A DNA stretch of 64,000 bases from Echinarachnius parma (Eukaryota; Echinodermata; Echinoidea; Clypeasteroida; Echinarachniidae), in the NCBI GenBank assembly GCA_037951105.1, contig JBAMJV010003055.1, forward strand, positions 62,001 through 126,000, in the 5' to 3' direction. How positions within the stretch are numbered: position 1 is the stretch's first letter; every line of letters begins with the position of its first letter. The translations under genes were made by a program, and so were the position numbers. The notes below the pieces were generated by a model, which searched no databases, was not told the DNA's origin, and saw nothing but the letters and a program-made list of their open reading frames with translations. Below are positions 60,342 to 64,000 of the stretch, in pieces.

Positions 60342-60363
60342 TGACGTCAGTGCGCGTTATATA
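60342..60363 (+). promoter_or_regulatory. Candidate CRE plus TATA element for PPP1R11
   Basis: A perfect palindromic TGACGTCA (60342-60349) is followed nine bases later by TATATA (60358-60363) on the strand of PPP1R11, about 360 bp before its ATG. A start site near 60390 would give a leader of about 335 nt. The local sequence is mixed-composition and not obviously part of a repeat. This is a positional guess. Confidence 0.25.
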
Positions 60364-60725
60364 GACTTATCGTTCGTAACGATTTCGCCCCTATATAATA
60401 CCACCAACTACTTTATAAAGTTTAACAATAAAATAAACAAACAATATCTCCTCAGTAAGCCGATCAAAATTAATAAGCCCTACATTTAACAAATCTACTC
60501 TACAAATAAAGTCTAATTTTATTGAAAACAAAACATGAATAGTCGATAATCCAGACAAGGCGAAACTGTAGTAGGCGATACAACACAAGGGCCGAGAGTT
60601 GTGAAATACGTGCTGCACACTGCACTAGAGCATGAGCTGCAAGATTGTGCTAGAATTAGAAACGGCTGACCAGCATAAATCTTTCAATAATATCTCTATT
60701 TTGTCATTATAAATATTACTTTAAG

Positions 60726-60800
60726 ATGTCGAACACATTCGCACACACCGAAACAACAAGAACTATCACAGAGACGCAAACTACAAGTCGAAGTGTTTCA
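60726..60800 (+). CDS. PPP1R11: PPP1R11 (protein phosphatase 1 inhibitor-3) coding exon 1
   Basis: 25 codons from ATG, ending on a codon boundary before donor GTAAGT. The peptide starts MSNTFAH and continues as a Thr/Glu-rich stretch with TETTRTITETQTT, matching the Thr-rich N-terminus of animal PPP1R11 (SETVTETTVTVTTE in human). The exon is too short to be called from this stretch alone; the identification comes from joining it in phase 0 to exon 2. PPP1R11 is a small, heat-stable inhibitor of PP1 and has also been described as an E3 ubiquitin ligase acting on TLR2. Transcription diverges from netrin. Confidence 0.85.
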
Positions 60801-62850
60801 GTAAGTATATTAATTTTGTTTTATTACTAAAAATTGTTTTAAGAGAAAACAAGATTACGCAGATTTATACGCATGGGACCGTAGCAAAGAAGGGTAGGTG
60901 AGCACTGTAAAATCAGGGAACCTCCTAAAAACTTAAAAAGTAAAATGAACATACAGTGACTGAATCCCGACGCAAAATTTTGTGTTGTATTGCCGAACGT
61001 GATCGATTATCCCTGTTTTGCATGGTGAATGCCATTGACATGCGTGCTGCCACAGGTGCGCAGCAAAATGCCTCGGGACACTAATTTTCTTCTGGAAATG
61101 ATACTGATACTGATTATAGTGATAGGAACATTTTGCTGAACGTCCATTTATTATCCTCCGTTAATGCTGACTGTCAAATCCAACTTTCAAAGTTAAGACA
61201 TTTTTCCTATGTAAATTTGCATGTCCGGTAATACGACACGTTCGGTAATACAACACCTTGCTATACTCCACACATAGGTACATTACAGTAGCATTGTGTG
61301 GAGATCAACCTCTTCCGCCTGCTGCACTATCCAAAACATAAACAATTTTTGTCGGCCGATTTCTCCCTAAATTTACCAGCAAATGAAAAAAACTTTTGTT
61401 TATGTGATCCCTAAGTCATATACTTTGATAATAATTACCAACTTTGTTGTTTTGAAGATTGCAAAATGTAGAAAAAAAACGATTATTTCCCGTCTGTTTT
61501 CATTACCGATGCATCCTAACACACAACGTTCAACTGATGAACGGTACATTGTATGAATAGGCAGTATGGTAATCTCCCGTGTATTACCATATATTGCGTG
61601 TAAATGGTCCACCTAAGTGGACCATATACTTTGTAGATGTGCTATACTCCTCATTTTTGTCTCGGTAAAGTAAACTTGTTTTTCTTGATATGATGTTTAG
61701 AATTCAGAATCAGATAATGACTGTTAACTTAACATGTTCGCACAATTTCTAATGATTAACGTTACGTGTCCCCCATTATGATTGTAAGAATTTCATTGAC
61801 AAACTAAAAAGTTAAACAATTAAAGGACAATGAAATCCAAACAAATTGTTGTATGCACTAAAAGACACTAAATATAATGAATAGTCTCTGAAAATTTGAG
61901 CACAATCGGTCAAGAAATAAGAAAACTATGGCTCTTTGAAAAGAGCCATGTATTTCTTCAAGTGACTCAAATTGGCAACGCACTCTGGCAAAGTTGTGGA
62001 CAACTCCCCATACATTTTGTACACAAAATTTCAGTTTTGTTCAATTTTCTCAAAATGTATGTTTACCCTTCGTTTGGGTTCGACATATGTTTTGTAGAAT
62101 GCTTTTATACATAACATATCATGAGTTGGGGGAATGGAAAAATGTGACTATGAAGAAAACTGTAAAAATGAGAACATTTGTGTACAAAACATATGGGGAG
62201 TTGTCCACACACTTATCAGAGTGCGTTGCCAATTTGAGTTCCCCATGGGAATAAATGGACATCTTCAAAGAGCCGTAGTTTTCTTGTTTCTTACCCGATT
62301 ATGCTCTAACTTTCAGAGATTATTCTTCATAATCTCTTCAAGACTATGAAAGCAACATTTTGCTTGGGTTTCATTGCCCTTTAAGAATATGTCAACATGT
62401 AAAAAACTGTCAAATTCCGCCCTTTGTTTTCCTTTTCCACGAATTTTCGTTGAAGAAATCGGGTTTGCTGTTTTAAATGCTAAATACGCCTGAAGTTTAC
62501 TTTTCCTCATCTCTTCTCCCCTTTTCGTCTTTTATATTTCACTATCTTTTCTTTAGCCATCATTCAGAATCAGATAATGACTGTTAACATGTTCGCACAA
62601 TTTCTAATGATTAACGTTACGTGTCCCCCATTATGATTGTAAGAATTTCATTGACAAACTAAAAAGTTAAACAATTAAGAATATGTCAACATGTACAAAA
62701 CTGTTAAATTCCGCCCTTTGTTTTCCTTTTCCACAAATTTTCGTTGAAGAAATCAGGTTTGCTGTTTTAAATGCTAAATACGCCTGAAGTTTACTTTTCC
62801 TCATCTCTTCTCCCCTTTTCGTCTTTTATATTACACTATCTTTTCTTTAG
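60801..62850 (+). other. PPP1R11 intron 1
   Basis: About 2.05 kb. From 60801 to 61700 I see no repeat or exon. From 61702 to 62856 the intron is a tandem duplication of a roughly 295-bp unit, whose first copy holds a 557-bp TTAA-flanked insertion (listed separately). The true acceptor ends the second unit. Confidence 0.8.
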
Positions 62851-62856
62851 CCATCA
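61702..62856. repeat. Tandem duplication spanning the PPP1R11 exon 2 acceptor
   Basis: Two head-to-tail copies of one unit. Copy 1 is 61702-62562 including a 557-bp insertion; copy 2 is 62563-62856. Both begin ATTCAGAATCAGATAATG and end with the acceptor CTTTAG plus the first exon bases CCATCA. The copies are nearly identical outside the insertion; one visible difference is TTAAC present after CTGTTAAC in copy 1 only. Near identity points to a recent event. Confidence 0.9.
61824..62380. mobile_element. 557-bp TTAA-flanked hairpin MITE
   Basis: Starts AGGACAATGAAATCCAA and ends with the inverse TTGGGTTTCATTGCCCT, with TTAA on both sides (61820-61823 and 62381-62384). Inner parts are also inverted: a segment with ATGGCTCTTTGAA mirrors TTCAAAGAGCCGTAG, and TTGGCAACGCACTCTG mirrors CAGAGTGCGTTGCCAA, so almost the whole element folds back. 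It has no coding capacity. TTAA targets are used by piggyBac- and Kolobok-type transposases. The neighbouring duplicate at about 62684 has a single TTAA and no insert. Confidence 0.88.
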
Positions 62857-62953
62857 GTGCGGCTAAAACTTCATAAGCCGAAATCCGATAAGAAGGTAGA
62901 ATGGAAGACCGGCGTTGTTGACAACGAACACATGGGCAAGAAAAAGTCGAAAT
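62851..62953 (+). CDS. PPP1R11: PPP1R11 coding exon 2 with PP1-binding KVEW motif
   Basis: 103-nt exon between acceptor TTTCTTTAG and donor GTAAGTA. It encodes PSVRLKLHKPKSDKKVEWKT and then GVVDNEHMGKKKSK plus the first base (T) of a probable cysteine codon. Human PPP1R11 has the same layout: a basic segment, KKVEW, DNEHMG, then a Ser-Lys-Cys stretch. The KVEW motif that docks PP1 falls at residues 40-43, the same positions as in human. The exon carrying the CCCIYEKP-type cysteine cluster is not visible before 64000, so the gene runs off the window. The acceptor and the first six exon bases also occur as a duplicate copy 294 bp upstream. Confidence 0.93.
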
Positions 62954-63049
62954 GTAAGTATATTATTTAACATGTTCCCTAATTGATCATGCAATCCCCA
63001 TAGACTCAAAACAGGACCCACTGTTCCCGCATTCAATGGGTTAATTCAA

Positions 63050-63298
63050 GCGTCCACACTAATTTTCTCTACTGGCCCTTTCGGGCAAGTAAAATCATAA
63101 CTTTTCACTTTTTATTTGCCCAAACAGAAAATTTACTTTCTTCTAGATGACATTTTTCTCTTATATTACTCTCGTAGACCTTGACAAATAAATTTGTTGG
63201 CCGATATCCATCGGCCAACCAAACTAGGCCATTTATGACTTTCTACTTGCCCAACATCAATTTCAACTTGCCCCGGGCAATAGGGCAATAGGGCCCTA
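63050..63298 (-). mobile_element. Family A copy, degraded
   Basis: CAAGCGTCCACACTAATTTT, then GGGCAAGTAAAATCATAAC, TTGCCCAACATCAA and CCCCGGGCAATAGGGCAA, ending in a poly-C tract. It lies in PPP1R11 intron 2. Confidence 0.65.
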
Positions 63299-63637
63299 CC
63301 CCCCCCCCCCCCCCCCCCCCTCCCCCCTCCAATAAAAAAAAATTCAGGCTGCTGTATAGACAAAGCAGAAGGTGGTTGGGGAGATCTCCTCGAGCAGTGT
63401 TAGCTAATTGAACAATAATTGCCAGAACTCTGTTCCAATTTTTGAATGAAAGATTGTACAAATAATGCAGGACCTTTGAAGGAATTTTTTTCGAACGTTT
63501 GTATCCGAAATTATTTTCAAATGTTTGAGGAGAGAATCAAACGATGAGTGCTAGAATTCTATGATGCCCTTTTCTTGTCAATTGATAATTTTGATAGATT
63601 GCAAAAATAATTATTAAAAAAAAGGATCTCAGAAATA

Positions 63638-63810
63638 CAGTAAAACCTGTGCATAGTGACCACCTAGGGAAACCAGCAAATGTGGTCAGTATAGACAGGT
63701 GACCTGACCTCTATACACAGGTTCCATAACTGTTTTTCTCCTCAAAGGATCACTTTTGGTGGTCAGTTTAGCTGCTATAGACAGATGGCCACCCAAGACA
63801 GGTTTGGCTG
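63638..63810. mobile_element. TA-target MITE, same family
   Basis: CAGTAAAACCTGTGCATAGTG to CAGGTTTGGCTG, TA on both sides, 173 bp. It lies in PPP1R11 intron 2. Confidence 0.8.
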
Positions 63811-64000
63811 TAATTCACTTCTGTTTATCCAAAATTGTTATTGTTGGCTGTTGTATCTACACACACAAAAAAGCAGTGAACGTGAATCAAACAAGACGTG
63901 CAAGAATTCTACATGGCATTTTCTAGTCAATCGATAACTAGTTTTGAAAGATTATTCAAATACAAATAGAAATTTACACACACAAAAATTAAAATCCCAA

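Larger units (their letters stand above)
53748..60725. other. Divergent intergenic region, netrin to PPP1R11
   Basis: About 7 kb, including both 5' UTRs. 54045-55778 is plain AT-rich DNA with one SINE fragment. 55779-58785 is the nested fold-back element, 58786-59120 has no recognised feature, and 59129-60114 is a duplicated family D element. 60125-60725 should contain the PPP1R11 leader and promoter. Confidence 0.8.
62954..64000 (+). other. PPP1R11 intron 2 (incomplete)
   Basis: Contains a family A MITE, a poly-C tract (63299-63322) and a TA-target MITE (63638-63810). I searched for the cysteine-rich exon expected next and did not find it. Confidence 0.7.

Overview
The window is AT-rich animal DNA with very few codons. 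It fits a marine invertebrate deuterostome, most likely an echinoderm such as a sea urchin. The reasons are the intron-split netrin and PPP1R11 genes, tRNA-derived SINEs, many small DNA transposons, and a fold-back element built like the TU fold-back elements reported from Strongylocentrotus purpuratus. The species call is inference.

The minus strand carries the 5' part of a classical netrin gene. Exon 1 is at 53384-53747 (signal peptide and start of the laminin N-terminal domain), exon 2 at 13365-13666, exon 3 at 9461-9591 and exon 4 at 4973-5148 (first laminin-EGF repeat). Together they give 324 in-frame residues with matching splice phases. The first intron is about 39.7 kb. Later exons lie beyond the left edge.

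On the plus strand, two short exons (60726-60800 and 62851-62953) encode the start of PPP1R11 (protein phosphatase 1 inhibitor-3), which continues past the right edge. The two genes are divergent and their start codons are about 7 kb apart. I see no gene nested in the introns.

The rest is mostly non-autonomous DNA transposons. They include hAT-like families with 8-bp target duplications, TTAA-target elements, TA-target elements, long hairpins, a 2.9-kb element with AAT flanks, and SINEs. Between the two genes sits a 2.4-kb fold-back element whose arms are arrays of about 38 copies of a 16-bp palindrome. It lies inside another element rich in CGTACG motifs.

The most informative structures are this fold-back element; a tandem duplication over the PPP1R11 exon 2 acceptor that preserves an empty site for a 557-bp insertion; decayed copies of the netrin LE1 exon in intron 3; a second preserved empty site at 41.5 kb; and a matched loss and gain of cysteines in the netrin domain. 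I saw no retroviral or LTR element with coding capacity, no CRISPR array and no rRNA.
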